A stretch of 64,000 nt of DNA, taken from NCBI RefSeq assembly GCF_029168335.1, contig NZ_JARGYC010000019.1:1-64000 (forward strand), read 5' to 3'. Below the pieces are notes generated by a model. The model saw nothing but the letters and a program-made list of their open reading frames with translations, was not told the origin of the DNA and did no database searches. This DNA comes from Psychromarinibacter sediminicola. GTDB taxonomy: Bacteria > Pseudomonadota > Alphaproteobacteria > Rhodobacterales > Rhodobacteraceae. A program made the position numbers and the translations under genes. How positions within the stretch are numbered: the stretch's first letter is position 1; every line of letters starts with the position of its first letter. Of the stretch, positions 17,550 through 25,702 are shown piece after piece.

Positions 17550-17610
17550 GCGTATTTTCACCGAGAAGAAGCGGGGGCGCGACCAGGGCTTCTTCTCGTT
17601 CCAAATACGC
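17550..17610. repeat. Two facing GTATTT...GAAGAAGC repeats forming a long hairpin
   Basis: One copy at 17550-17572 (GCGTATTTTCACC then GAGAAGAAGC) faces an inverted copy at 17588-17610 (GCTTCTTCTC then GTTCCAAATACGC). The arms pair over 10 bp, a short mismatch and a further 8 bp, with a 15-base loop. This lies in the pdxA-rsmA gap, so a transcript crossing it would fold here. It may attenuate rsmA or mark the pdxA 3-prime end. Confidence 0.8.
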
Positions 17611-17647
17611 ACATCCGGCCGGCCCGCCCGCGCCCCCGTCCGGCACG

Positions 17648-18487
17648 ATGAGCGCGATCGACAGCCTGCCCCCCTTGCGCGAGGTGATCGCGGCGCACGG
17701 GTTGCGGGCGAAGAAGTCGCTGGGTCAGAACTTCCTGCTGGACCTGAACCTGACCGCCCGGATCGCGCGGGTGGCCGGCGATCTTTCGCGCTGCGACGTG
17801 CTGGAGGTCGGGCCCGGCCCCGGCGGGCTGACGCGCGGGCTTCTGGCCGAGGGAGCGCGCAAGGTGCTGGCGGTGGAGAAGGACGGCCGCTGCCTGCCGG
17901 CGCTCGCCGAGATCCAGGCCGCCTATCCCGGGCGGCTGGAGGTGATCGAGGGCGACGCGCTGGCGGTCGATCCGCTGGCGCATCTGATGCCGCCGATCCG
18001 GGTGGCGGCAAACCTGCCCTACAATGTGGGCACCGAGTTGCTGGTGCGCTGGCTGACGCCCAAGGACTGGCCGCCCTTCTGGGAAAGCCTGACGCTGATG
18101 TTCCAGAGGGAGGTGGCGCAGCGGATCGTGGCGCAGCCCGGCTCCAAGGCCTATGGCCGGCTCGCGGTGCTGGCGCAGTGGCGCTGCGACGCGCGGATCG
18201 CGCTGGACCTGCCGCCCGAGGCGTTCACCCCGCCGCCGAAGATCCGCTCGGCCGTGGTGCATCTGACGGCCCTGCCCGCGCCGCGTTTCCCGGCCGATCC
18301 GGAGATGTTGCAGAAGGTCACCGCCGCCGCCTTCAACCAAAGGCGCAAGATGCTGCGCGCGGCGCTGAAGGGGCTGGCCCCCGATATCCAGGACAGGTTG
18401 CGCGCCGCCGGGATCGCGCCCACGGCCCGGGCCGAGGACGTGCCGCTGGAGGGGTTCTGCGCGCTGGCCCGCGAGCTGGCGGGCTGA
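17648..18487 (+). CDS. rsmA: 16S rRNA (adenine1518/1519-N6)-dimethyltransferase RsmA (KsgA)
   Basis: 279 residues. It dimethylates two adjacent adenines near the 3-prime end of 16S rRNA during small-subunit maturation. The motifs [27 protein letters not shown] (SAM binding), and [16 protein letters not shown] (catalytic N-L-P-Y) are intact, as is the C-terminal [14 protein letters not shown]. Length is normal. It follows pdxA and converges with the DUF4167 gene directly at its stop, with no gap. Confidence 0.95.
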   Translation: MSAIDSLPPLREVIAAHGLRAKKSLGQNFLLDLNLTARIARVAGDLSRCDVLEVGPGPGGLTRGLLAEGARKVLAVEKDGRCLPALAEIQAAYPGRLEVIEGDALAVDPLAHLMPPIRVAANLPYNVGTELLVRWLTPKDWPPFWESLTLMFQREVAQRIVAQPGSKAYGRLAVLAQWRCDARIALDLPPEAFTPPPKIRSAVVHLTALPAPRFPADPEMLQKVTAAAFNQRRKMLRAALKGLAPDIQDRLRAAGIAPTARAEDVPLEGFCALARELAG

Positions 18488-19141
18488 TCACTCCGCCGCG
18501 GTGGCGTCGGTCTGGCTGTCGTCGCCGGAGGAGTCCTTGTCGGAGGTGCTGTCGTCGCCCTCCTCGGCCTTCTTGCGGGGCTTGCGGCTGCGCGGCTTCT
18601 TCTGCGGCTTGCTCTCCGGCGTCTCCACCAGGCCGCTATCCTCCTCGCCGCCCAGGTCGATCACGTCGCCGGCCCCGTCGGATTGCCGGGCCTCGGATTG
18701 CCGGGCCTCGGATTGCTGGGCCTCCGCCTGCGGCTGGTCGGACTGCGCCTCGGGCTGCTTCTGCGACGGCTGGTCGCCCCCGCCCTTCTGCTCGCCCTTC
18801 TGCTGCTGCGGCTGCTGCTGCTGATCGCCGCCGCCCTGGTTATTCTTCTGCTGGCGGTCGCGCTGCTGCTGTTCCTGCTGCTCGCGCTTCTGGTCCTGCT
18901 CGCGCTGCGCCTCGGCCAGCATCCGCGTGTAGTGTTCCGCGTGCTGCTGGAAGTTCTCGGTCGCGACGCGGTCGCCGCCGAGCTGCGCGTCGCGGGCCAG
19001 CTGGTTGTACTTGTCGATGATCTGCTGCGGCGTGCCGCGCACCTTGCCCTCGGGGCCGGACGAGTCGAAGACCCGGTTGACGATGTTTCCGACGGACCGG
19101 TTGCGCTGCTTGTTGCGCGAACGTGACTTGGACGATCTCAT
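18488..19141 (-). CDS. DUF4167 domain protein
   Basis: 217 residues from the ATG at 19141. The basic N terminus (SSKSRSRNKQRNRSVGNIVN) and the conserved helix RGTPQQIIDKYNQLARDAQL, up to about residue 80, are the DUF4167 domain common in alphaproteobacteria. The rest is a low-complexity, Gln/Lys/Glu-rich tail, then an acidic and finally a Lys/Arg-rich part, probably disordered and possibly RNA- or DNA-binding. Function unknown. A promoter-like pair lies at 19287-19315. It is often found beside prmC and prfA, as here. Confidence 0.8.
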   Translation of the reverse strand: MRSSKSRSRNKQRNRSVGNIVNRVFDSSGPEGKVRGTPQQIIDKYNQLARDAQLGGDRVATENFQQHAEHYTRMLAEAQREQDQKREQQEQQQRDRQQKNNQGGGDQQQQPQQQKGEQKGGGDQPSQKQPEAQSDQPQAEAQQSEARQSEARQSDGAGDVIDLGGEEDSGLVETPESKPQKKPRSRKPRKKAEEGDDSTSDKDSSGDDSQTDATAAE

Positions 19142-19286
19142 GTTAATTCTGGTTTCCAGCCTGCGTTGTGGCTTTGTCTGGCCGCGCCGCGCGGTTCGCG
19201 GTGGGTCTATCCCAGGAAGGCCAGACGTCTTGTAAGGCTTGTCGGCGAGGGGGAGCGCAAAGGTTCCCGCCGCCCGCTTGACACCC

Positions 19287-19315
19287 GAGTAAGCACGGGA
19301 TTTCCGCCATGACAA
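19287..19315 (-). promoter_or_regulatory. Candidate sigma-70 promoter for the DUF4167 gene
   Basis: On the minus strand TTGTCA (19315-19310) and TTACTC (19292-19287) are 17 bases apart, leaving a leader of about 140 bases. The surrounding 19142-19379 region is more AT-rich than the genome average and contains no gene. A TTGACA at 19278-19283 on the plus strand has no gene to serve. Confidence 0.35.
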
Positions 19316-19379
19316 GCCAAAATCCGCAAAATCCGGTAAATATTCAACGGATTTTGTGCCTCTGCGGCCGCACGGCCCG

Positions 19380-20210
19380 TCACCTCCTTCGTCCCGAGAC
19401 GACGCGCGGCCTGTCTTCAAGATCGGCGTGATGCGCCACGTCGTCAAGCCCCGCGGCGCCGAAAATCTCCCGCACGGCCGCCCCCTGCCCCGCGCCGATC
19501 TCCACGAGAAGCCGCCCGCCGGGGGCCAGATGCGCCCCGGCGCCGGCGGCGATGGCGCGATAGGCCGACAGCCCGTCGCCCCCGTCGGTCAGCGCCGCGC
19601 GGGGGTCGTGCTCGCGCACCTCAGGCGCCAGCCCCGCCATCTCGGCGGCGGCGATATAGGGCGGGTTGGACAGGATCAGGTCGAAGCGGCCGGCCACGCC
19701 GGCATACCAGTCGCTCTCGGTCAGCCACAGCCGGTCCGCCACCCCGTGCGCCGCCGCGTTGCGCGCCGCCACCTCCAGCGCGGCCGGCGAGATGTCGGTC
19801 GCCACGCCCGTCGCCCCGGGCCGCTCCGCCAGCAGCGTGACCGCGAGGATGCCGGTGCCGGTGCCCAGGTCCAGCAGTTGCGAAAACGGCTCCGCGAGCG
19901 CCAGCGAGACCAGCAACTCGGTCTCCGGCCGGGGGTCCAGCACGTCGGGCGTCACCGTGAACCAGCGGTCCCAGAACTGCCGCCGGCCGAGGATGCGGGC
20001 CACCGGCCTCCGCCCGGCGCGCAGCTGGACCATGTGGAAGAAGTCGGCCTCCGCCACGTCGCTCAGCGCCTCGGGCAGGTGCAGCGTCAGCCGGTCGCGC
20101 GGCCACCCCGCCGCCTCGGCCAGAAGCGCCCGGGCGTCGCGCTCCGGCGTCTCCACCCCGGCGTCGCGCAGCGTGGCGATCCCCGCCGCCAGCGCCGCCT
20201 GCCCGGACAT
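19380..20210 (-). CDS. prmC: Peptide chain release factor N5-glutamine methyltransferase PrmC (HemK)
   Basis: 276 residues from the ATG at 20210; a GTG at 20225 overlapping the prfA stop (GTGA) is an equally credible start. PrmC methylates the glutamine of the GGQ motif in release factors. SAM motif LLDLGTGTGILAVTLL and the catalytic LILSNPPYIAAAEM are intact; the N-terminal substrate-binding helical domain occupies about residues 1-75. It lies directly after its substrate gene prfA, the conserved arrangement, and the two should be co-translated. Confidence 0.93.
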   Translation of the reverse strand: MSGQAALAAGIATLRDAGVETPERDARALLAEAAGWPRDRLTLHLPEALSDVAEADFFHMVQLRAGRRPVARILGRRQFWDRWFTVTPDVLDPRPETELLVSLALAEPFSQLLDLGTGTGILAVTLLAERPGATGVATDISPAALEVAARNAAAHGVADRLWLTESDWYAGVAGRFDLILSNPPYIAAAEMAGLAPEVREHDPRAALTDGGDGLSAYRAIAAGAGAHLAPGGRLLVEIGAGQGAAVREIFGAAGLDDVAHHADLEDRPRVVSGRRR

Positions 20211-20221
20211 CGGGCCGGCGC

Positions 20222-21271
20222 TCACGCCTCGATCTCGGCCAGCTTCGCCGCCTGGTCGTCGGAGATCAGCGCGTCGATCACCTCGTCCAGATCGCCCTGC
20301 ATCACCTGGTCCAGCTTGTAGAGCGTGAGGCCGATCCGGTGGTCGGTCATCCGCCCCTGCGGGAAGTTGTAGGTGCGGATGCGCTCGCTGCGGTCGCCCG
20401 AGCCCACCTGGCTCTTGCGGTCCGAGGCGCGTTCGCTGTCGATCCGGCTGCGCTCGATGTCGAAGAGCCGCGCGCGCAGGACACCCAGGGCGATCTCGCG
20501 GTTGCGGTGCTGCGACTTCTCGGAGCTCGTCACCACGATCCCCGTCGGCACATGGGTGATCCGCACCGCCGAGTCGGTGGTGTTCACGTGCTGGCCGCCC
20601 GCCCCGGACGCCCGCATCGTGTCGATCCGCAGGTCGTTGGGGTCGAGGGTGATATCGACCTCCTGCGCCTCGGGCAGCACCGCCACCGTCGCCGCCGAGG
20701 TGTGGATGCGCCCGCCGGATTCCGTCGAGGGCACGCGCTGTACCCGGTGGACGCCGGATTCGTATTTCAGGCGGGCAAACACCCCCTGCCCCTGCACGTT
20801 GGCGATCACCTCCTTGATGCCGCCCAGCTCGGTCTGCTGCTCCTCGACGATCTCGAAGCGCCAGCCCTTGTCCTCGGCATAGCGCTGGTACATCCGCAAC
20901 AGGTCGCCGGCGAACAGCGCCGCCTCCTCGCCGCCGGTGCCGGGGCGGATCTCCACGATCGCCGGGCGGTCGTCGGCCGCGTCCTTCGGCAGGAGCGCCA
21001 GGCGCAGCGCGTGCTCCACCTCGGGCAGCCGCGCCTTCAGCACCGGCAGTTCCTCTTCCGCCAGCGCCCGCATCTCGGGGTCGTCCAGCATCGCCTCGGC
21101 ATCGGCGATGTCGGATTGCAGCTGCCGGTATTCGGCGATCTGCTCGACCACCGGCTTCAGTTCGGCATATTCCCGCCCCAGCGCGGCGATGTCGCCCGAG
21201 CCTTCGGACATGCGCGCCTCGATATACTCGAAGCGCTCCCTGATCTGGGCGAGTTTTTCCATCGGAACCAT
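20222..21271 (-). CDS. prfA: Peptide chain release factor 1 (RF1)
   Basis: 349 residues from the ATG at 21271 (start M-V-P-M-E-K); an ATG three codons later is possible, and neither has a good ribosome binding site. RF1 reads UAA and UAG and releases the peptide. The GGQ motif is intact in [20 protein letters not shown], and the codon-reading region lies at about residues 180-190. PrmC, which methylates that glutamine, is encoded immediately downstream. Confidence 0.95.
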   Translation of the reverse strand: MVPMEKLAQIRERFEYIEARMSEGSGDIAALGREYAELKPVVEQIAEYRQLQSDIADAEAMLDDPEMRALAEEELPVLKARLPEVEHALRLALLPKDAADDRPAIVEIRPGTGGEEAALFAGDLLRMYQRYAEDKGWRFEIVEEQQTELGGIKEVIANVQGQGVFARLKYESGVHRVQRVPSTESGGRIHTSAATVAVLPEAQEVDITLDPNDLRIDTMRASGAGGQHVNTTDSAVRITHVPTGIVVTSSEKSQHRNREIALGVLRARLFDIERSRIDSERASDRKSQVGSGDRSERIRTYNFPQGRMTDHRIGLTLYKLDQVMQGDLDEVIDALISDDQAAKLAEIEA

Positions 21272-21344
21272 GGCGCGCGGTGTTGCCGAAAGCGCGCGCC
21301 CCGTCAAGGCTGACAGCCGCGCCGGGCCGGGCTATCCTTTTGCG

Positions 21345-21644
21345 ATGAAGCGCTGTCTCGCCGCTCTCCTCCTGCTGCCGGGCCCTGCGCTGGCGCAGGC
21401 GGCCCCGGACCCGGCCGGCCGCCCCGAGGGTTTCGCCCCGATGGAGGGCGTCGAGTACTACTGCACCGATGCCGACGGCGCCCGGCACGAGATCGGCGCC
21501 GTGATCTGCATCACCGCCGGCTGCGATACCTGGCTGGCGCGCTGCGGCATGTCGCTGAACAACCCCACCTGGCGGTGGGTGCAGGACGGCTGCCCCGGCG
21601 TATCACTCCACGACCGTCTGAAGCTCCTCCAGCCACCGGTCTAG
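21345..21644 (+). CDS. Small periplasmic protein of unknown function
   Basis: 99 residues. A signal peptide covers about residues 1-18 (KRCLAALLLLPGPALAQ). The mature part has four cysteines, one in EYYCTDADG, one in AVICITAGC, another at the end of that phrase and one in LARCGMS, suggesting disulfides, plus a later C-P-G. I do not recognise the family. Its last 42 bases overlap the 3-prime end of the convergent DUF1499 gene. It is transcribed divergently from prfA, 73 bases away. Confidence 0.6.
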   Translation: MKRCLAALLLLPGPALAQAAPDPAGRPEGFAPMEGVEYYCTDADGARHEIGAVICITAGCDTWLARCGMSLNNPTWRWVQDGCPGVSLHDRLKLLQPPV

Positions 21645-22049
21645 CCGCTTGCGGTTCACCCCCATGTCGCCGCGCCCGTAGCGCAGCCGCGAATAGACGG
21701 CCAGCTGCGCCCCGCCCTCCGCCGGCACGGCCGTGACCGTGATGTAATCGGGAAAGCCCAGCCACTTGGTGCGCGCGATATAGGTGATCCGCCCGGAGCC
21801 GACGCTGCCCGCCAGCTGCTCCACCCGCGGCGCCTCCATCGCGACGCGGTCGAAGGCCGAGAGCAGCGACTTCGGCGTCGCCTTGTAGGTCCTGGCCTCC
21901 TCTCCCGGCAGAAGCAGCACCCCGCCGCGCCCCGGATCACCGGCTTTCAGCGGGTCGACATGCCAGTCGTCCGGATCGCTTGGCGCGAGACGCACCCACG
22001 CCAGCAGCATGAGCGCCGCGAGCGCGAGCAGGAGCAGCAAGAGCTTCAT
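21603..22049 (-). CDS. DUF1499 family protein
   Basis: 148 residues. A single N-terminal hydrophobic segment (KLLLLLLALAALMLLAWV, about residues 2-19) is either a membrane anchor or a signal. The rest (KATPKSLLSAFDRVA, ITYIARTKWLGFPDYITVTA, YSRLRYGRGDMGVNRKRLDR) matches the DUF1499 pattern, whose function is unknown. A promoter-like pair with a perfectly placed TAGAAT ends nine bases before the ATG, so the mRNA may be almost leaderless. Confidence 0.78.
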   Translation of the reverse strand: MKLLLLLLALAALMLLAWVRLAPSDPDDWHVDPLKAGDPGRGGVLLLPGEEARTYKATPKSLLSAFDRVAMEAPRVEQLAGSVGSGRITYIARTKWLGFPDYITVTAVPAEGGAQLAVYSRLRYGRGDMGVNRKRLDRWLEELQTVVE

Positions 22050-22057
22050 GGGTGCCC

Positions 22058-22085
22058 ATTCTAGGGCGCGCCGATGGTATCACAA
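22058..22085 (-). promoter_or_regulatory. Candidate sigma-70 promoter of the DUF1499 gene
   Basis: TTGTGA (22085-22080) and TAGAAT (22063-22058) on the minus strand are 16 bases apart. The -10 ends only eight bases from the ATG at 22049, so transcription would begin two or three bases before the start codon. Confidence 0.4.
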
Positions 22086-22220
22086 GCCGCACCGGCGCTG
22101 GCATTACCCAACGGTAATCGCGCCCGGCGTTCCGCTCGACGTCGTGTCGTGGCGCGCGTCCGAGCCCCACACTACACGACACCACTTCCTCGGCCTTGCC
22201 CGATAGCGCCCCCGGTCGAA

Positions 22221-22426
22221 CGGAACGCCGTGCAGCGCCGACCCGCCGGGGCGCGGTCGAACGTTGCGCTGTCGGAGACATAAGCATGAATGTCGGGCCC
22301 TTGGCACGATCCTCGCCAGATGCGCCGCCCCGGGGGGGCGGGTCTCTCGGGCATTTCGAAACGAAATGCCCTGCCGACAGGCGATTGCAGAGCAATCGCC
22401 GACAGGCGGCGCTGCACGGCGTTCCG
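22221..22426. repeat. Dispersed inverted-repeat element, copy A (with insert)
   Basis: Left end CGGAACGCCGTGCAGCGCCG... runs 26 bases (22221-22246). The right end is the exact inverse, split by an insert: 22338-22343 and 22407-22426. The interior (GGGGCGCGGTCGAAC, then CATGAATGTC, then CTCGCCAGA and CCGCCCCGG) aligns with copy B at 53923-54064. Apart from the 63-base insert at 22344-22406, the copies have nearly the same length. No open frame is conserved, so it is a non-coding or MITE-like element able to form a long stem. Confidence 0.8.
22344..22406. repeat. 63-base insert of two palindromes within element copy A
   Basis: This segment is absent from copy B. It contains two tight dyads: arms GGGCATTTCG/CGAAATGCCC with loop AAA (22349-22371) and arms GGCGATTGC/GCAATCGCC with loop AGA (22380-22400). 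The second is flanked by direct GCCGACAGG copies (22373-22381 and 22399-22407). It looks like an independent palindromic repeat that landed in the element's right arm. Confidence 0.75.
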
Positions 22427-22493
22427 CCGCGCGGCGCAGGTGGAAATGTCCCACGGATAATCCAGTGTCGTGTAGTGCGTCCAACCCCGAACC

Positions 22494-22549
22494 GTTACCG
22501 CTATCTATAACGATTACAGCCGCTTATACCCCTGTCCAACCTCGGACAC
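22494..22549 (+). promoter_or_regulatory. Shared intergenic motif, copy 2
   Basis: GTTACCGCTAT at 22494-22504 and CCCTGTCCAACCTCGGACAC ending at 22549 match copy 1 at 181-236 in order and spacing. This copy abuts the stop codon of the agmatinase gene. Because no plus-strand gene starts here, a simple promoter/operator role is doubtful for this copy. Confidence 0.4.
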
Positions 22550-23509
22550 CTACCGCCGTGTCCAGGCCCAGAGGCACAGAAGCTCCACCGCCACATGCGC
22601 CCCGGCCACCGCCGTGATCCCCGCCGGGTCGTAGGGCGGCGACACCTCCACCACGTCGCCCCCCACCAGGCTCAGCCCGGCCAGCCCCCGCAGCATCGCC
22701 GCCGCCTGCGCCGAGCTCAGCCCGCCCCAGACCGGTGTGCCGGTGCCGGGGGCGAAGGCCGGGTCCAGCGCGTCGATATCGAAGCTCAGATAGCACTTCG
22801 CCCCGCCCACGATCCCGCGCACCTTCTCCGCCACGGCCTTCGGACCCGTCTCGTGCACCTCCGCCGCGTCGATGATCGCGATGCCCAGCGGGTCCGGGTT
22901 GTCGGTCCGGATGCCCACCTGAACCGAGCGCGCCACGTCGATCAGCCCCTCGCGCACCGCCTTGTAGAACCCCGTCCCGTGGTCGAACCGCCCCACATCG
23001 TCATCGGCCCAGGTATCGGTATGGGCGTCGACCTGCACCAGCGCCAGCGGCCCATGCACGGCCACATGCGCCCGCAGAAGCGGCAGCGAGATCGAATGGT
23101 CGCCCCCCAGCGTCACCATCGCTGCGCCCTGCCCCAGGATGCCGGCCGCATAGGCTTCGATCGCCGCCGGCACCTCGCCCGGAGCGGCGTAGTCGAAGGC
23201 CATGTCGCCGTGATCGGCGATGGCGACCTCCTCCATCACGTCGAAGCCCCAGCCATAGGGCGCGTCCGGCGCCTGCAGCGCGCTCGCCTCGCGGATCGCC
23301 CGCGGGCCCAGCCGCGCGCCCGGCCGGTTCGTCACCGCCTGGTCGAAGGGAATGCCGGCGACCGCGATATCCACGCCCGCCAGATCCTTCGCATACCGCC
23401 GCCGCAGGAACGACGGCACGCCGGCGAAGGTGTTCTCGTAGGAATGCCCGCGGAATCCCTCGGCCGTGACCGCCCGGTCGACCTGTTTCTTCGCGTCTTC
23501 CAGCGCCAT
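22550..23509 (-). CDS. speB: Agmatinase / ureohydrolase (SpeB family)
   Basis: 319 residues. Ureohydrolases use two manganese ions to release urea from agmatine, giving putrescine, or from related guanidino compounds. Metal-ligand motifs are intact: GGDHSISLPLL, VDAHTDTW and SFDIDALDPAFAPGTGTPV. The start (FRGHSYENTFAGVPSFLRRR) is of the agmatinase/guanidinobutyrase type. It lies 3 bases downstream of an M20 amidohydrolase on the same strand, suggesting a shared nitrogen-scavenging role. True substrate (agmatine versus guanidinobutyrate) is not certain. Confidence 0.88.
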   Translation of the reverse strand: MALEDAKKQVDRAVTAEGFRGHSYENTFAGVPSFLRRRYAKDLAGVDIAVAGIPFDQAVTNRPGARLGPRAIREASALQAPDAPYGWGFDVMEEVAIADHGDMAFDYAAPGEVPAAIEAYAAGILGQGAAMVTLGGDHSISLPLLRAHVAVHGPLALVQVDAHTDTWADDDVGRFDHGTGFYKAVREGLIDVARSVQVGIRTDNPDPLGIAIIDAAEVHETGPKAVAEKVRGIVGGAKCYLSFDIDALDPAFAPGTGTPVWGGLSSAQAAAMLRGLAGLSLVGGDVVEVSPPYDPAGITAVAGAHVAVELLCLWAWTRR

Positions 23510-23512
23510 CGC

Positions 23513-24676
23513 TCAGCCCGCCGGCTGCGCCCGCTCCACCAGGCGCGCGAAGAACGACGCGCCGACCGGCGCGATCTCGTCGTTGAAGTCGTATTCCGGG
23601 TGATGCACCGTCGGCCCGTCGCCCTGGCCCAGGAACAGGTACGCTCCCGGCCGCGCGTTCAGCATGAACGAGAAATCCTCCGCCCCCATCTCGCGCGTCG
23701 TCTGCCGGTCCACGTTGTCCGCGCCCACGATCTCCTCGGCCACGCCGGCCGCGAACGCCGCCGGACCTTCCGCGTTCACCGTCGGCGGATAGCCCTCGTC
23801 GATCTCCAGCGCCACCTCGACGCCGAAGGCCGCGCGGTGCCCCGCCACGATCTCCTCCAGCCGCCGGAACACCATCGCCCGCACCTCCGGGTCGAAGGTG
23901 CGCACGGTGCCGCCGCACCACGCCACCGAGGGGATCACGTTGAACGCCGTGCCCGAATGCAGCTGCGTGACCGAGATCACCAGGTCGTCGAGCGGCCGGT
24001 GGTTGCGGCTGACGATGGTCTGCACCGCCTGCACCATCGAGACGACGGCCGGCAGCGGGTCCACCGTCTCGTGCGGCCAGGCCGCGTGCCCGCCCCGGCC
24101 CGTCACCCGGATGGTGAACTCGTCCACCGCCGCCATGATCGGCCCGGGCGTGGTGTGGAACGTCCCCACCGGGAATTGCGGCGCGTTGTGGATGCCGTAG
24201 ACCTGGCCGATCCCGAACCGCTCCATGATGCCTTCCTTGACCATCTCGTCGCCGCCGCCGCCGCCCTCCTCGGCCGGCTGGAAGATCAGCGCCACCTTGC
24301 CCGCGAAGTTGCGCGTCTCGCACAGGTACTTCGCCGCGCCCAAGAGCATCGCCGTATGCCCGTCATGCCCGCAGGCATGCATCGCGCCGGGCACCTCGCT
24401 TGCATAGTCCAGCCCCGTCTCCTCGGCCATCGGCAGCGCGTCCATGTCGGCGCGCAGCCCGATGACGGGCCCGTCGCCCCGGCCGTCCACGATGGCGACG
24501 ATCCCGCTCGTCGCGATCCCCTCGTGCAGCGCGTCCACCCCGAACTCCCGCAGCCGCTCGGCCACGAAACCGGCGGTCCGGTGACAGGCGAAGCCCAGCT
24601 CGGGATGCCGGTGCAGCCAGCGGCGCCACTCGGCCATCTCCGGCGCGAAATCCCCGATCCGGTTGACGATGGCCAT
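23513..24676 (-). CDS. M20 family amidohydrolase (hippurate hydrolase-like)
   Basis: 387 residues from the ATG at 24676 with GGGGAGA upstream. M20 amidohydrolases hydrolyse N-acyl amino acids using paired metals. Metal and catalytic motifs: GLRADMDALPM, HACGHDGHTAMLLGAA, FQPAEEGGGGGDEMV, and a HNAP after GQVYGI. The dimerisation domain (ITVRVTGRGGHAA-like stretch) follows, then the metal site MGAEDFSFML. It precedes the agmatinase gene with only 3 bases between, so they form an operon. It is divergent from mazG. Confidence 0.88.
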   Translation of the reverse strand: MAIVNRIGDFAPEMAEWRRWLHRHPELGFACHRTAGFVAERLREFGVDALHEGIATSGIVAIVDGRGDGPVIGLRADMDALPMAEETGLDYASEVPGAMHACGHDGHTAMLLGAAKYLCETRNFAGKVALIFQPAEEGGGGGDEMVKEGIMERFGIGQVYGIHNAPQFPVGTFHTTPGPIMAAVDEFTIRVTGRGGHAAWPHETVDPLPAVVSMVQAVQTIVSRNHRPLDDLVISVTQLHSGTAFNVIPSVAWCGGTVRTFDPEVRAMVFRRLEEIVAGHRAAFGVEVALEIDEGYPPTVNAEGPAAFAAGVAEEIVGADNVDRQTTREMGAEDFSFMLNARPGAYLFLGQGDGPTVHHPEYDFNDEIAPVGASFFARLVERAQPAG

Positions 24677-24744
24677 GGTGGACTCTCCCCGAAGGTTTGA
24701 CGGATAAGCGGGCCAGACGATTGCACGAAGCGGAAAGCCCGACA

Positions 24745-25551
24745 ATGGCGAAAGACGACCTCGTCCACGACCCCCGCGGCGGCCTGCCGCGCCTGCGCGA
24801 GATCATGCGCCGGCTGCGCGATCCCGACACGGGCTGCCCCTGGGACATCGAGCAGAGCTTCGCCACCATCGCCCCCTACACGATCGAGGAGGCCTACGAG
24901 GTCGCCGACGCCATCGAGCGCGAGGCCTGGGACGAGCTGAAGGGCGAGTTGGGCGATCTGCTGTTCCAGGCCGTCTTCCACGCGCAGATGGCCGAGGAAA
25001 AGGGCCTGTTCGACCTCGACCAGGTCGCCGACACGATGTCCGACAAGATGGTCGCCCGGCACCCGCATGTCTTCGGCGACGCCTCCCGCGACAAGTCCGC
25101 CGAGGACCAGACCCGCGACTGGGAAACCGTCAAGGCCGCCGAACGCGCCGACCGCGGCGCCCATGGCGTGCTCGACGACGTGGCCATCGGCCTGCCCGCC
25201 CTCCTGCGCGCGCTCAAGCTGCAGAAACGCGCCGCCCGGGTCGGCTTCGACTGGCCCGAGATCGGCGAGGTGCTAGACAAGCTGACCGAGGAAGCCCGCG
25301 AGCTGGCCGAGGCGGACGACCCCGACCACGCCTTCGAGGAGATGGGCGATTTCCTCTTCGTCGCCGCCAACCTCGCCCGCTGGAAAGGCATCGACCCCGA
25401 GGCCGCCCTGCGCGCCGCCAACGCCAAGTTCACCCGCCGCTTCCGCCACATCGAGGCCGAGCTCGAAAACCGCGGCAAACGCCCCGAGGACAGCGACCTC
25501 GCCGAGATGGACGCCCTCTGGAACGCCGCGAAGGCCGCCGAAAAGCGCTGA
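24745..25551 (+). CDS. mazG: Nucleoside triphosphate pyrophosphohydrolase MazG
   Basis: 268 residues, starting at the ATG at 24745. MazG hydrolyses (d)NTPs to monophosphates and pyrophosphate, a house-cleaning role. Two tandem MazG domains are visible. The first has LREIMRRLRDPDTGCPWDIE and EEAYEVADAIE followed by GELGDLLFQAVFHA, giving the EExxE/ExxD metal sites; the second is near EMGDFLFVAANLARW. Divergent from the amidohydrolase. A GTATTT repeat in inverse orientation begins 8 bases after the stop. Confidence 0.92.
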   Translation: MAKDDLVHDPRGGLPRLREIMRRLRDPDTGCPWDIEQSFATIAPYTIEEAYEVADAIEREAWDELKGELGDLLFQAVFHAQMAEEKGLFDLDQVADTMSDKMVARHPHVFGDASRDKSAEDQTRDWETVKAAERADRGAHGVLDDVAIGLPALLRALKLQKRAARVGFDWPEIGEVLDKLTEEARELAEADDPDHAFEEMGDFLFVAANLARWKGIDPEAALRAANAKFTRRFRHIEAELENRGKRPEDSDLAEMDALWNAAKAAEKR

Positions 25552-25558
25552 CTCCCCC

Positions 25559-25581
25559 GCTTCTTCTCGTTCCAAATACGC
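25559..25581 (-). repeat. GTATTT...GAAGAAGC repeat copy after mazG
   Basis: GCTTCTTCTCGTTCCAAATACGC on the plus strand is the inverse of the family (GCGTATTTGGAACGAGAAGAAGC); written in parts: GCTTCTTCTC, GTTCC, AAATACGC. It is identical to the right-hand copy at 17588-17610. It begins eight bases after the mazG stop. Confidence 0.75.
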
Positions 25582-25702
25582 AAAATCCGGCCGCCCCACG
25601 CGCGCTGCCGCCCGCCTCGGTGCGCGCCCCGGTGCGATCATGCGCCACAGGCGAAAGGCCCCGCGCCGGGGCGAACTTTCGCCCGACTCTTTCGATCAGC
25701 TA

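Larger units (their letters stand above)
22170..22477. repeat. Outer 13-bp inverted repeat enclosing repeat element copy A
   Basis: CACTACACGACAC at 22170-22182 is the exact reverse complement of 22465-22477. The two arms sit about 40 bases outside the 26-bp ends of element copy A. Copy B (53923-54064) does not have these outer arms. This could be an older insertion site duplicated in inverse or a larger nested element. Confidence 0.6.
22050..22549. other. 500-base intergenic region made mostly of repeat structures
   Basis: No gene was found here. From left to right it holds a promoter for the DUF1499 gene (22058-22085), the left arm of an outer 13-bp inverted repeat (22170-22182), the 26-bp-ended repeat element copy A with an inserted pair of palindromes (22221-22426), the right outer arm (22465-22477), and the second copy of the GTCCAA/TTGGAC motif (22494-22549). 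The short open frames here only reflect high GC. Confidence 0.8.

Noticed and set aside
19380-21488. A single 702-codon minus-strand frame spanning prmC and prfA as a possible fusion
   Set aside because: Only the prmC part is in the protein frame. The prfA region is read in the wrong frame there; RF1 with intact GGQ lies in another frame with its own stop at 20222.
22104-22484. A 126-codon frame inside repeat copy A
   Set aside because: Its reading is not kept in copy B, which differs by a 63-base insert and substitutions that do not favour synonymous sites.
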